From Deinococcus yavapaiensis KR-236 (GTDB taxonomy: Bacteria > Deinococcota > Deinococci > Deinococcales > Deinococcaceae), in NCBI RefSeq assembly GCF_003217515.1, contig NZ_QJSX01000008.1, positions 63,929 to 127,928 on the forward strand: a DNA stretch of 64,000 nt, in the 5' to 3' direction. This document shows positions 56,000-63,976 of the stretch, in pieces; the stretch's first letter is position 1, and each line of letters starts with the position of its first letter. The notes below the pieces were generated by a model. It was not told where the DNA came from, did no database searches, and saw only the letters and a list, made by a program, of their open reading frames with translations. The translations under genes and the position numbers were made by a program.

Positions 56000-56084
56000 C
56001 TCATCGCCTTCACGTTCGGCATGGCGAGATCGACAATCGGGAGTGATGACGCCGCTCGGCACTTTGCAGAGGTGCGTCAAAGAA

Positions 56085-56112
56085 GGAGGGCCGCTCCTAC
56101 GAGCGGCCCTCC
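56085..56112 (-). terminator. Terminator of the rpsF-ssb-rpsR-rplI operon
   Basis: GGAGGGCCGCTC / GAGCGGCCCTCC 12-bp perfect stem (56085-56096, 56101-56112), 4-base loop, followed on the minus strand by TTCTTT. Confidence 0.88.
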
Positions 56113-56126
56113 GGAAGCGCTGGTTT

Positions 56127-56573
56127 TTACGCTTGTTGTGCGGTGATGACGACCTTGAGCGGAATGACCACTTCCGGGTGCGCCTTGTACTGGACGTCGT
56201 ACTCGCCGAGTTCCTTGATGGCCTTCGGCATGTCGAGGCGGCGGCGGTCCACGTCGAAGCCTTGCGCGGTGAGCGCACTGGCCACGTCGCTGGAGGTCAC
56301 GGCGCCGTAGATCTTGCCTTCGCCGGCGCGAACGCTGAGGCTCACACTGGCGCCTTGCAGACGCTCGGCGAGCGCTTCGGCGGTCGCCTTCTCGGCGGCG
56401 AGCTGACGTTCACGCACGCGCACCTGACCAGCGAGGCTCTTGAGGTTGCGTTCTGTGGCGGGAAGCGCCAGGCCGCGCGGCACGAGGAAGTTGCGCGCGT
56501 AGCCGGGCTTGACCTTCACGACGTCGCCCGTCGTGCCGAGTTTCGCGACCGGTTCGAGCAAAATGACGTTCAC
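56127..56573 (-). CDS. rplI: 50S ribosomal protein L9
   Basis: 148 residues. MNVILLEPVAKLGTTGDVVKVKPGYARNFLVPRGLALPATERNL is the classic N-terminal rRNA-binding domain; the long central helix and C-terminal domain (YGAVTSSDVASALTAQGFDVDRRRLDMPKAIKELGEYDV) follow. ATG overlaps the rpsR stop (ATGA). Confidence 0.97.
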   Translation of the reverse strand: MNVILLEPVAKLGTTGDVVKVKPGYARNFLVPRGLALPATERNLKSLAGQVRVRERQLAAEKATAEALAERLQGASVSLSVRAGEGKIYGAVTSSDVASALTAQGFDVDRRRLDMPKAIKELGEYDVQYKAHPEVVIPLKVVITAQQA

Positions 56574-56833
56574 TTGCGCACCAACTTCTCGGTGTACGGC
56601 AAGAGGGCGAGTTGACGCGCGATCTTGATCGTACCGGCGAGACGACGCTGGTTCTTGGCCGAGAGGCCCGTGCGGCGGCGCGGCAAGATCTTGCCGGTGT
56701 CGCTCACGAAGCGGCGCAGCATCTTGACGTCTTTGTAATCGGTGATTTCCAGTTCGCCAATGGCGAACGGATCGACCTTGGGCTTGCGGGGACGCTTCGG
56801 ACCCTTGGGCCGAGTCTTGCGTTCAGTCGCCAT
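56570..56833 (-). CDS. rpsR: 30S ribosomal protein S18
   Basis: 87 residues. Basic N-terminus (ERKTRPKGPKRPRKPKVD), then IGELEITDYKDVKMLRRFVSDTGKILPRRRTGLSAKNQRRLAGTIKIARQLALLPY, the S18 signature. The start ATG 56833 has AAGGAGTG upstream; the frame upstream is not family-like. Overlaps rplI by 4 bases. Confidence 0.97.
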   Translation of the reverse strand: MATERKTRPKGPKRPRKPKVDPFAIGELEITDYKDVKMLRRFVSDTGKILPRRRTGLSAKNQRRLAGTIKIARQLALLPYTEKLVRK

Positions 56834-56893
56834 GTAACACTCCTTGTGACTGTCCCCTCGCGAAGGTGACAAATACCTCCTGGACGGCGAGGG

Positions 56894-57769
56894 TTAGAAC
56901 GGCAGGTCTTCTTCTTCCGGCGGGAAATTGTCGAGACCTTGATCGATATCCAAGCTCCCCGAACGGGACCCCGTGTTCGCGCGGCTGGGGGCAGCCGGGC
57001 GGGCCGTGCTCCTCGTGGTCTCACGGGTCATGGCCGGGGTGGCTGCGGACATGCCGGTGCCCGCGCCTCGGGTAAGAGCTTCGACTTTCGTCGCTTCTAC
57101 TTTGGTGGAGTTGCGCTTGTTGCCTTCGCGGTCCGTCCACGCTTCGTTCATCAAGCGGCCGGTGACGAGCAGAGGATCGCCCTTCTTGAGATTCGCGGCC
57201 GCCTCGGCGAGTTCTCGCCACAGCGTCACGTCGATCCAGTGGGTCTTCTCCTGCTGGTTGCCCGTTTTGTCGCGCCACTGCTCGTTCACGGCGAGGCCGA
57301 CTCCGAGCACGGCGTCACCGCCGGGCGTGTAGCGAAGTTCCGGGTCGCGCGTGAGGTTGCCGAGCACCATGACGACGTTCCAGCCGCCACCGAGTCGAAT
57401 GCCGCCTCCGGCGTCCTGCACGTTCTCGGCGCTGGGCGCGATCTGTTCGATGCGCTGCGCCTTGACGCGCACTTGACTGCGCTTCTGACCGCTCTGGGCG
57501 TCTTCCCAGGAGCTGTAGTCCAGGGAACCTTCGACCATCACGACGTCGCCCGCCTTGAGGTTGCGCTCGCTGATCCACTCGGCGGGTTTGCCGAGAATGG
57601 ACACGCGGTGGTACCAGGGCAGCTTGCGTTCACGGCCGTCGTTGCCGACGACGTGGTCTTCTCCCGCGATGGTCGCTTCGAAGACCGGTACACCGCTGGG
57701 GGTGTAGCGAAGTTCAGGATCGCGAGCGAGAGCGCCGACCAGGTACACGTGATTCATTCCTCGAGCCAT
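56894..57769 (-). CDS. ssb: Single-stranded DNA-binding protein with two OB folds
   Basis: 291 residues; most bacterial SSBs have one OB fold in about 170. Here two run in tandem: residues 5-115 (NHVYLVGALARDPELRYTPSGVPVFEATIAGEDHV) and 128-225 (NVVMVLGNLTRDPELRYTPGGDAVLGVGLAVNEQWRDKTG), so it probably acts as a homodimer with four OB folds, the Deinococcus-Thermus design. Flexible Thr/Ala/Ser/Pro linker, then the acidic interaction tip ending FPPEEEDLPF. MARGMNH start matches my memory of the Deinococcus protein. RBS GAAGGAGAAACAGAC. Gene order is the usual rpsF-ssb-rpsR-rplI. Confidence 0.97.
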   Translation of the reverse strand: MARGMNHVYLVGALARDPELRYTPSGVPVFEATIAGEDHVVGNDGRERKLPWYHRVSILGKPAEWISERNLKAGDVVMVEGSLDYSSWEDAQSGQKRSQVRVKAQRIEQIAPSAENVQDAGGGIRLGGGWNVVMVLGNLTRDPELRYTPGGDAVLGVGLAVNEQWRDKTGNQQEKTHWIDVTLWRELAEAAANLKKGDPLLVTGRLMNEAWTDREGNKRNSTKVEATKVEALTRGAGTGMSAATPAMTRETTRSTARPAAPSRANTGSRSGSLDIDQGLDNFPPEEEDLPF

Positions 57770-57842
57770 GTCTGTTTCTCCTTCGTAGTAGGGGTGCTTA
57801 GAGTCCGATTGCGTTACAGGCTAGGCCCGAACAATGAAGCGC

Positions 57843-57853
57843 ACATTGAATGT
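57843..57853. promoter_or_regulatory. 11-bp palindrome ACATTGAATGT in the rpsF-ssb gap
   Basis: Perfect inverted repeat (5-bp arms around a central G) in the 150-base gap between rpsF and ssb, 74 bases before the ssb start. Such a gap within this operon is unusually long and may hold a separate ssb promoter or operator. It does not match the 17-bp RDRM consensus. Confidence 0.35.
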
Positions 57854-57920
57854 AGCTGCTTCGTTACCAGCATAATTGCTACGTTCCGCTTCGTCAAGAG
57901 TGGTTTCGTTCGAGATGGAA

Positions 57921-58229
57921 TCAGGCCTTCTTCGTCTTCCACTCGGGGCGGTCCTTGACCACCAGCACGCGGCGGATGTTGTCGCGCAAGCGCAAAACGC
58001 TCGCCACGGCTCTTTCCGGGTTGCCCGTCATGTGGACTTGGTAGAACAGGAAGTAGCCTTCGCGGTCCTTCTCGACCGAATACGCGAGGCGACGGTTGCC
58101 CGCCTCGTCGAGGTTCACGATCTCGCCGCCAGCGGCCTTCACGGTGTTCTCGACGTACTCCTTCTCGGTCACGACCTGATCGGCCGAAAGGTTGGGGCTG
58201 AGGATCAGGTTGAGGTCGTACGTGTTCAT
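57921..58229 (-). CDS. rpsF: 30S ribosomal protein S6
   Basis: 102 residues from ATG 58229; a second ATG directly before it (58232) is possible. AAAGGAGGTGTA places the ribosome best on the second ATG. NTYDLNLILSPNLSADQV, then DEAGNRRLAYSVEKDREGYFLFYQVHMTGNPERAV are S6 landmarks. First gene of the operon with ssb, rpsR and rplI. Confidence 0.96.
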   Translation of the reverse strand: MNTYDLNLILSPNLSADQVVTEKEYVENTVKAAGGEIVNLDEAGNRRLAYSVEKDREGYFLFYQVHMTGNPERAVASVLRLRDNIRRVLVVKDRPEWKTKKA

Positions 58230-58344
58230 CATTACACCTCCTTTCCGCGCGCGCGATACCTCGGCGCACGATCGAAGATTCTAGCAAACTCGGCGCCACT
58301 TGTGCAGCTTCGACGTCGGTGCTCGCAAGACAGCGGCCCTGAGC

Positions 58345-58350
58345 TACACT
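58345..58350 (+). promoter_or_regulatory. -10 element of a leaderless promoter (BTAD-like regulator)
   Basis: TACACT, 6 bases before ATG 58357. Confidence 0.65.
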
Positions 58351-58356
58351 GAAAAC

Positions 58357-59391
58357 ATGCCGCGTGTCCTGGTCGTTGATGACGACGCCGCGATTCTCAA
58401 GCTCGTCAGTGTCATCCTGGCGCGGGCGGGATACACCATACATGCCTGCTCGCATCCTGTGGAGGCCCTCGCGTGGCTCGATCGTGAAACGCCTGACCTC
58501 GTCATCTCCGACGTCGTCATGCCCTACATGACAGGCTACGAGTTTTTGGAGCAATTGCGCGAACGCACCGAGTTGTCGCACCTGCCGTTCATGCTGTTGT
58601 CGAGTCACGCCGAGCGCGAAGACGTGCGGCGCGGCATGAACCTCGGCGCGGACGACTACCTGCCCAAACCCTTCACTCCCCACGATCTCACGGCGGCCGT
58701 CGAGGCGCGGCTGCGGCGCGTCGGCGCGAAGGTCGTGCCCACCACGCACCTCGACGCACGCGCTCTCGGCACGTGCAGCGTCTTGTGGAAAGGCGAAAGC
58801 GTGCAGTGGGTGTCACGCAAGGCGATGGAGCTTTTCTTCCTGCTCGTGGAGCGCAAGGAAGTCACGAGCTGGGAAGCGGCCGAGGCATTGTGGCCCGAGA
58901 AGGACGAGTCGCGGGCGTCCAGCCTCTTCCACACGACGCTGCACCGTCTGCGCCGCTCGCTGTCGTCCGACGCCGTCGTCAGCCAAAGCCGCCGCTACGC
59001 GCTGAGCTCGGACCTCAGCCTCAAGTACGACGTTCACCGCTTCGAGGAGCGCGTCGAAACCTTGCTGCGTGCGCCGACGTCCTTCGAGGATGCCCGCGAC
59101 GTCGCCTCGCAGTACGGACGCTTTCTTCCCGACGTCGACTCCGATTGGTGCGAAGACGTTCGCCACCGCTTGGAAGAAAAGCAGCTGATGGTCCTCAACC
59201 TCGCCGCGAGCCTCGCGAACGCGGCGGGCCGCACGCGTGAAGCGGCCGCGCTGCATCAGCAGGCCCTCACCCTCGATCCGCTCAGCGAGCGCGATTGGGA
59301 AGGACTCGCCAAGACGCTGGGCGAAATCGGCGATCCGCGCGCTCAGCTCGCGCGTCGCCGCGAGCCGTGGTGGACGACCGATCTCGTGTGA
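58357..59391 (+). CDS. Response regulator with winged-helix and BTAD-like C-terminal domain (SARP-type)
   Basis: 344 residues. N-terminal receiver (VLVVDDDAAILKLVSVILARAG; phospho-acceptor Asp52 in VISDVVMP; Lys in DYLPKPF). Then a winged-helix region at about 145-220 (VSRKAMELFFLLVERKEVTSWEAAEALWPEKDESRASSLFHTTLHRLRRSL), whose AxxxLWPE...SxLxxxLxRLRR form is that of the SARP/BTAD group, followed by TPR-like BTAD helices (about 245-330). The start gives a leaderless message. No histidine kinase is adjacent. Target genes unknown. Confidence 0.88.
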   Translation: MPRVLVVDDDAAILKLVSVILARAGYTIHACSHPVEALAWLDRETPDLVISDVVMPYMTGYEFLEQLRERTELSHLPFMLLSSHAEREDVRRGMNLGADDYLPKPFTPHDLTAAVEARLRRVGAKVVPTTHLDARALGTCSVLWKGESVQWVSRKAMELFFLLVERKEVTSWEAAEALWPEKDESRASSLFHTTLHRLRRSLSSDAVVSQSRRYALSSDLSLKYDVHRFEERVETLLRAPTSFEDARDVASQYGRFLPDVDSDWCEDVRHRLEEKQLMVLNLAASLANAAGRTREAAALHQQALTLDPLSERDWEGLAKTLGEIGDPRAQLARRREPWWTTDLV

Positions 59392-59521
59392 CGCGCGGTC
59401 GCTTGGCGGTTCTAGCCACGGCTTGCATTAAGGTTCGCCCCCGAATAGCCTTACATGCCTCCTAAGAGCATTCATTAAGATGCGTGGCGATTCCAACCGC
59501 GTGGAGTGGAGGACGACTTGC

Positions 59522-60190
59522 ATGGAACAACGTATCCTGCTCATTGAAGACAACCTGGACATCACGCGGGTCGTTCAGTACGAACTCGAACAAGCGGGTT
59601 ACAAAGTCCTGACCGCCCCCGACGGCGTTTCCGGCCTTACATCCGCCCGTGAGAACAGCCCCGACCTTGTCATTCTCGACCTTGGACTGCCCGACTTCGA
59701 CGGCGCGGAAATCGCACGTCGTCTGCGTAAAACGAGTTCGGTGCCCATCATCATCTTGACGGCCATGGACGCCGTCGACCGCAAGGTGAACTTGCTGGAG
59801 GCAGGCGCCGACGATTACATCACCAAGCCGTTTCACCCCGAGGAACTCGTCGCGCGGGTGAAAGTGCAACTGCGTCACCAGCAGCACGGCGAAGTCATCA
59901 CGATCGGCGCGCTGGAAATTCACCCACAAAAACGCTTGTGCCACTACAACGGGCACGAGGTGCGCCTCTCGCCGAAGGAATTCGACTTGCTGACCTTTCT
60001 CGCGCGTCAGCCCGGGCGCGTGTACTCACGCGACGAAATCGAGCGCGAAGTGTGGAACGGCGAACTTCCGAGCAACTCGAACGTCGTGGACGTGCACATG
60101 GCGAACATGCGCGCGAAACTACGCGACCTCGACGGCTACGGCATCATTCGCACGGTCCGCGGCATCGGCTACGCTCTCAAAACCCCTTGA
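59522..60190 (+). CDS. drrA: OmpR-family response regulator, DrRRA-like
   Basis: 222 residues. Receiver domain: RILLIEDNLDITRVVQYELEQAGYKVL, Asp53 in LVILDLGLPDFDG, Lys in DDYITKPFHPEELVARV. C-terminal winged helix: SPKEFDLLTFLARQPGRVYSRDEIEREVW and VDVHMANMRAKLRDLDGYGIIRTVRGIGYAL. The wording and length fit what I remember of DrRRA, a Deinococcus regulator needed for radiation resistance; the symbol is given on that basis only. ATG 59522 follows GGAGG with a 10-base gap; no kinase is adjacent. Confidence 0.85.
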   Translation: MEQRILLIEDNLDITRVVQYELEQAGYKVLTAPDGVSGLTSARENSPDLVILDLGLPDFDGAEIARRLRKTSSVPIIILTAMDAVDRKVNLLEAGADDYITKPFHPEELVARVKVQLRHQQHGEVITIGALEIHPQKRLCHYNGHEVRLSPKEFDLLTFLARQPGRVYSRDEIEREVWNGELPSNSNVVDVHMANMRAKLRDLDGYGIIRTVRGIGYALKTP

Positions 60191-60203
60191 CCTTCACGCG
60201 ACG

Positions 60204-60244
60204 AAGCTGAGCGAGGGGGCCGTGACAGCCCCCTCGCTCAGCTT
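60204..60244. terminator. Bidirectional terminator between convergent regulator genes
   Basis: AAGCTGAGCGAGGGGGC (60204-60220) and GCCCCCTCGCTCAGCTT (60228-60244) form a perfect 17-bp stem with a 7-base loop. Confidence 0.85.
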
Positions 60245-60252
60245 TAGCCACG

Positions 60253-60636
60253 TCAATGCTCCTGCTGGCACTTCTCGCACAGCCCGTGGTACTCCAGCAC
60301 CACTTCCGTCACGCGGAAGCCTGACGGGAGGTCGCTGGGCAGGGGCGGCGTCAAGGAGGGCGGCACGTCGAAAATCGCGCCGCACCCTCGGCACACGACG
60401 TGATGGTGATCCTCGTGGCGGTAATCGTACCGAGCGCGCTCTCCGGCACGCTCGATCACCATGACGACTCCTTCGCTCGCGAGCGCGTCGAGCGAACGGT
60501 ACACCGTCCCGAGGCTGATGTTCGGCATCGCGCGGCGCACTTCCTGGAAGACCCACGCGGCGTCCGGGTGTGTTCGCGTGGAGCGCAGCACCTCCAGCAC
60601 CGCTTGACGTTGCCGAGTTTGGCGCACGACTTTCAT
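60253..60636 (-). CDS. Fur-family transcriptional regulator
   Basis: 127 residues. N-terminal winged helix: MKVVRQTRQRQAVLEVLRSTRTHPDAAWVFQEVRRAMPNISLGTVYRSLDALASEGVV, then the metal-sensing part with HHHVVCRGCGAIFDVP and the C-terminal CEKCQQEH, giving the two CXXC structural zinc sites. Closer to PerR/Zur-like members than to E. coli Fur by length. ATG 60636 sits 6 bases after a TATTCT on the minus strand, with no ribosome site. Could govern iron, zinc, manganese or peroxide responses; the subtype is not decided. Confidence 0.9.
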   Translation of the reverse strand: MKVVRQTRQRQAVLEVLRSTRTHPDAAWVFQEVRRAMPNISLGTVYRSLDALASEGVVMVIERAGERARYDYRHEDHHHVVCRGCGAIFDVPPSLTPPLPSDLPSGFRVTEVVLEYHGLCEKCQQEH

Positions 60637-60642
60637 GGATTT

Positions 60643-60648
60643 AGAATA
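60643..60648 (-). promoter_or_regulatory. -10 element of a leaderless promoter (Fur-family gene)
   Basis: TATTCT on the minus strand, 6 bases before the ATG at 60636. Confidence 0.6.
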
Positions 60649-60943
60649 GCGTACCCGACTTCCGGAAGCAGGATGCGCGCCGAGCGGGGTCTCCTCGCCC
60701 TCCTCGTCAAGCGGCCCTCGGAAGGTCTCGCTTGAGCGGTGAAGCTTCATTCCAAGGAACGCGGTGTGCGTTGGCGCTCTGAAGCGGCGCGACGTGGACC
60801 ACATCGTGGTCCCGTCATAAACCGCGGCTGCCTCGATAGACGGCACCAGTCCGCTTCGACCCGAAGAATGCGGTTGCACTCGGCCAGCGCTGAAAGATGC
60901 GCCGCAGAAATCGGAAGCGCGCTTGCACCTCCGGGCATGGTGT
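60649..60943. other. Gap without a recognisable gene
   Basis: About 295 bases between the Fur-family regulator and plsC. Nothing on either strand resembles a known protein, tRNA or other RNA. It should hold the upstream control region of the fur-like gene. Confidence 0.5.
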
Positions 60944-61531
60944 TCAGGTCGGCCTGAGCTCGGCGATGGTTCGCCCGACGCGTTCGGTCAACTCCCTGAT
61001 TCGGCCCTCGGGCGGAATCGGGGCGCCGAACCGTACGAGCCAGCGTCGCTTCACCTTCGCGACGCTCACGGGCACGATCGGCGCCTTGGCTTTGAGGGCG
61101 ATGAGGGCCACACCGCCGTGCAACTCCGTGCCGCCCCGCGTGCCCTCGGGGAAGATGCCGACCATGCCTTCGGCTTGCAAGATTCTCAACGCCGTTCGAA
61201 CCGCGCCGACGTCGTTGCCTTCTCGGTCCACCGGAAAGCTTCCGCCCGTCCCGATGACGTAACGCAGCACGGGGTTTTGAAAGAGTTCTTTTTTGGCCAT
61301 GAACTGCACCTTGCGCTCTTTGGGCAACGCCTGCGCGATGACGAACGGATCGAGGCCCGACTCGTGGTTTCCCGCGACGATGACGCGGCCCGTCAAGGGC
61401 ACGTGCTCGCGGCCTTCCACGTGCAGCGTTCCTTGCAGGTAGATGGGAATGCCCGTCGTGAAGCAGACGAGGGCGTACATGAACGGGTTGACCGTCGGGG
61501 CCTTGGCGGTTGGAACGTCGGTCTTCGTCAT
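60944..61531 (-). CDS. plsC: 1-acyl-sn-glycerol-3-phosphate acyltransferase, PlsC type
   Basis: 195 residues. HX4D motif NHESGLD, glycerophosphate-binding FPVDREGNDVGAVR, FPEGTRGGTELHGG and a final VPVSV strand, in the right order. Adds the second acyl chain to lysophosphatidic acid at the membrane. N-terminal hydrophobic patch (FMYALVCFTTGIPIYL) as in other PlsC proteins. Its ATG overlaps the cmk stop by 4 bases. Confidence 0.93.
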   Translation of the reverse strand: MTKTDVPTAKAPTVNPFMYALVCFTTGIPIYLQGTLHVEGREHVPLTGRVIVAGNHESGLDPFVIAQALPKERKVQFMAKKELFQNPVLRYVIGTGGSFPVDREGNDVGAVRTALRILQAEGMVGIFPEGTRGGTELHGGVALIALKAKAPIVPVSVAKVKRRWLVRFGAPIPPEGRIRELTERVGRTIAELRPT

Positions 61532-62148
61532 GCGCGCACCGCCCGGAGGACGTTGGCGACGACGTCGTCGAGGCTGAGGTTCGACGTGTCGATCAGCACC
61601 GCGTCGCGCGCGGGCGCGGACTGCGCCGCGTCCTTCTCGTCGCGCAGACGCAACGCCGCCTCGACCTCGCCGATGTCCTCGTCACGCTCCTGCACGCGCC
61701 GCTGCGCTCGCACGCGCGGACTCGCCGTGAGGTAGAACTTGGCGTTCGCCTGCGGAAATACGGCCGTTCCCATGTCACGTCCCTCCACCACGAACGAGCC
61801 CTGCACGTGCCGCAGTTGCTCGTTCACCCAGTCACGCAGTCGAGGATGCTTCGCGACGTGAGAAACGGTCTCGTCGACTTCGTGGGTGTGCAGTTCGCCG
61901 GTGAGGTCTTGGTGACCGCACCATATCTCGTTGCCTTGCTCGCGTGGCCGTAAGTCCAAGGGGCAGCGACGCACGAGGTCGAGCAACGCGTCCTCGTCGT
62001 CGGGATTGACATGCTCGCGCAGACACAGACGCGCCACGCCTCGGTAAAGCAGGCCGCTGCTCACGAAGGGAACGCCGAGTTCGCGCGCTACGCGAGCGGC
62101 GACGCTGGACTTTCCGGAGGCGGCCACACCGTCGATCGTCACTATCAC
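61528..62148 (-). CDS. cmk: Cytidylate kinase
   Basis: 206 residues. P-loop IDGVAASGKSSVAA at the N-terminus; SSGLLYRGVARL, VVEGRDMGTAVFPQANAKFYLTASPRVRAQRR (CMP-binding and LID) are the family landmarks. Phosphorylates CMP and dCMP. GTG start 62148; TACAAT 7 bases upstream on the minus strand, no Shine-Dalgarno. Forms an operon with plsC. Confidence 0.95.
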   Translation of the reverse strand: MIVTIDGVAASGKSSVAARVARELGVPFVSSGLLYRGVARLCLREHVNPDDEDALLDLVRRCPLDLRPREQGNEIWCGHQDLTGELHTHEVDETVSHVAKHPRLRDWVNEQLRHVQGSFVVEGRDMGTAVFPQANAKFYLTASPRVRAQRRVQERDEDIGEVEAALRLRDEKDAAQSAPARDAVLIDTSNLSLDDVVANVLRAVRA

Positions 62149-62155
62149 GAGCCCG

Positions 62156-62161
62156 ATTGTA
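62156..62161 (-). promoter_or_regulatory. -10 element of a leaderless promoter (cmk)
   Basis: TACAAT on the minus strand, 7 bases before the GTG at 62148. Confidence 0.6.
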
Positions 62162-62212
62162 GAGCCTGACGGAGGGGCCCGGACACTTCGCCGCTTTTCA
62201 TTCGCCGCGCGC

Positions 62213-62218
62213 TAAACT
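62213..62218 (+). promoter_or_regulatory. -10 element of a leaderless promoter (cyclophilin lipoprotein)
   Basis: TAAACT, 7 bases before the GTG at 62226. Confidence 0.6.
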
Positions 62219-62225
62219 GCGAAAC

Positions 62226-63023
62226 GTGAAGAAGATTGCTCTGCTCGCCCTCATGCCTTTGATGTTGCTGAGCTGCCGCAACGACAACGCCAGTTCCGAC
62301 AGCAGCAGTGACACGTCCACGAAGACGACCAGCGAGGCGTCGAAGACGGACGAGACCGAACCCAAGACGGCCGCCGAGGCGCTGGAGAACGTCGCCACCA
62401 ACGCCAACAAGACCACCGAAGCGGCCGCGGCGAAGCCCGGCGCCGTTCCCTCCGGGTACACGCGCGTCGCCGCCGTCAGCGCAAAGCCCGTGCGTACGTT
62501 CAAGTCCGAGCCTTCGTATCAACTCCAAGACGGCAAGGATTACGCCGCCGTCATCGACACGACGCAAGGGCAGATGGTCATCGACCTCTACGAGGACGTT
62601 CCCACGACCGTCAACTCCTTCGTGTGGCTCGCGCGAAACCACTTCTACGACGGCATCGCCTTTCACCGCGTGATCGACGGCTTCGTCGTGCAGGGCGGCG
62701 ATCCGAACACCCTCAAGACCGACCGCAACGTTTGGGGGCAAGGCGGCCCGGGCTACGAAATTCCTTTGGAAGTCCGCACGAAGTACAACTTCGACGAGAA
62801 GGGCGTCATGGGCATGGCGCGCGCGCAAGATCCGAACTCGGGCGGCAGCCAGTTCTACATCACGCTGGCGCCCGCCTCCAATCTCGACGGGCAGTACACG
62901 GTGTTCGGCAAGGTCGTGCAAGGCCTCGACGTTCTCGACAAGATCAAGAAGTACGAGGCGCCCGCCGAGGGCACGCCCGACAAGATGCTCGACGTGTACA
63001 TCGTCACGAAGAACAAGAGCTGA
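62226..63023 (+). CDS. Cyclophilin-type peptidyl-prolyl isomerase, lipoprotein
   Basis: 265 residues. Lipoprotein signal (KKIALLALMPLMLLSC, Cys17), a Ser/Thr/Glu/Ala-rich linker to about residue 100, then a cyclophilin domain: NSFVWLARNHFYDGIAFHRVIDGFVVQGGDPN, QGGPGYEIP, and GSQFYITLAPASNLDGQYTVFGKVVQGLDVL. The key isomerase Arg lies in HRVI. Predicted to fold proteins outside the cytoplasmic membrane. GTG start. Confidence 0.93.
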   Translation: MKKIALLALMPLMLLSCRNDNASSDSSSDTSTKTTSEASKTDETEPKTAAEALENVATNANKTTEAAAAKPGAVPSGYTRVAAVSAKPVRTFKSEPSYQLQDGKDYAAVIDTTQGQMVIDLYEDVPTTVNSFVWLARNHFYDGIAFHRVIDGFVVQGGDPNTLKTDRNVWGQGGPGYEIPLEVRTKYNFDEKGVMGMARAQDPNSGGSQFYITLAPASNLDGQYTVFGKVVQGLDVLDKIKKYEAPAEGTPDKMLDVYIVTKNKS

Positions 63024-63147
63024 AGTCGATCGGCGGCGCGAGAGCTCGCCCTGAGCGAAGCGCCTCCGACGTCGAGGACGCCACGGCCCATTTCCGTCTC
63101 CCCTTCGCGGGGAGACGTTGCGTTGCGACAAGCGAATTTTTTCGTGC

Positions 63148-63153
63148 TACACT
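63148..63153 (+). promoter_or_regulatory. -10 element of the SRP RNA promoter
   Basis: TACACT, 6 bases before the RNA 5' end at about 63160; TTGCGA at 63123-63128 may be the -35. Confidence 0.65.
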
Positions 63154-63159
63154 TCCTTC

Positions 63160-63261
<102 letters not shown>

Positions 63262-63270
63262 TTTTTTATT
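63262..63270 (+). terminator. T tract ending the SRP RNA
   Basis: CTTTTTTATT follows the closing helix of the 4.5S RNA, which itself is the terminator stem. Confidence 0.75.
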
Positions 63271-63346
63271 GCCTGAGCCTGCCCCCCCGTTCGGGTAGGA
63301 ACTTCCCGCTTATGTGCGCTTGCACGTTCAAACGCGAATCCCGTGC

Positions 63347-63352
63347 GATAAT
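63347..63352 (+). promoter_or_regulatory. -10 element of the clpP promoter
   Basis: GATAAT, 6 bases before ATG 63359; leaderless pattern. Confidence 0.65.
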
Positions 63353-63358
63353 GCCCGC

Positions 63359-63976
63359 ATGAGCGTCATTCCATACGTGATCGAGCAGACGGGGCGCGGC
63401 GAGCGGACGTACGACATCTACTCGCGTCTACTCAAGGACCGCATCATCTTCCTCGGCACGCCGATCGACAGCCAAGTCGCGAATACCATCGTGGCGCAGC
63501 TGCTGCTGCTCGAAAGCCAGAATCCCGAGCGCGAGATCCAGTTGTACATCAACTGCCCGGGCGGCGAGGTGTACGCGGGTCTGGCGATCTACGACACGAT
63601 GCAGTACATCAAGGCGCCGATCTCTACGATCTGCGTCGGCATCGCCATGAGCATGGGGAGCGTCATCCTCATGGCGGGCGACAAGGGCAAGCGTTTCGCG
63701 CTTCCCAACAGCCGCATCATGATTCACCAAGGCAGCGCGGGCTTTCGCGGCAACACGCCCGACCTCGAAGTGCAGGCGCGCGAAGTGCTGTACTTGCGCG
63801 ACCGGATGTTCGACCTCTACGAGAAGCACACGACCGCGCCGCGCGAGAAGCTGTCGCGCGACATGGAGCGCGATTACTTCATGAATCCGCAGGAAGCCAA
63901 GGCGTACGGTCTGATCGACTCGGTGGTGGAGCACGTGCGTGACACGGGCATGGAAGTGGGGGTCTCCGATGGCTGA
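63359..63976 (+). CDS. clpP: ATP-dependent Clp protease proteolytic subunit
   Basis: 205 residues. Catalytic triad: Ser98 (IAMSMGSVILMAG), His123 (RIMIHQGSAGFRG), Asp172 (MERDYFMNPQEAKAYGLID). EREIQLYINCPGGEVYAGLAIYDTMQ is typical. Forms the heptameric double ring that ClpX feeds. An upstream in-frame start at 63314 is less likely because GATAAT sits directly before 63359. Overlaps the first codons of clpX. Confidence 0.98.
   Translation: MSVIPYVIEQTGRGERTYDIYSRLLKDRIIFLGTPIDSQVANTIVAQLLLLESQNPEREIQLYINCPGGEVYAGLAIYDTMQYIKAPISTICVGIAMSMGSVILMAGDKGKRFALPNSRIMIHQGSAGFRGNTPDLEVQAREVLYLRDRMFDLYEKHTTAPREKLSRDMERDYFMNPQEAKAYGLIDSVVEHVRDTGMEVGVSDG

Noticed and set aside
59392..59521. Two CATTAAG copies as a defined regulatory site
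   Set aside because: They are 47 bases apart and not on a fixed helical spacing; noted in the regulator finding but not listed as a site.
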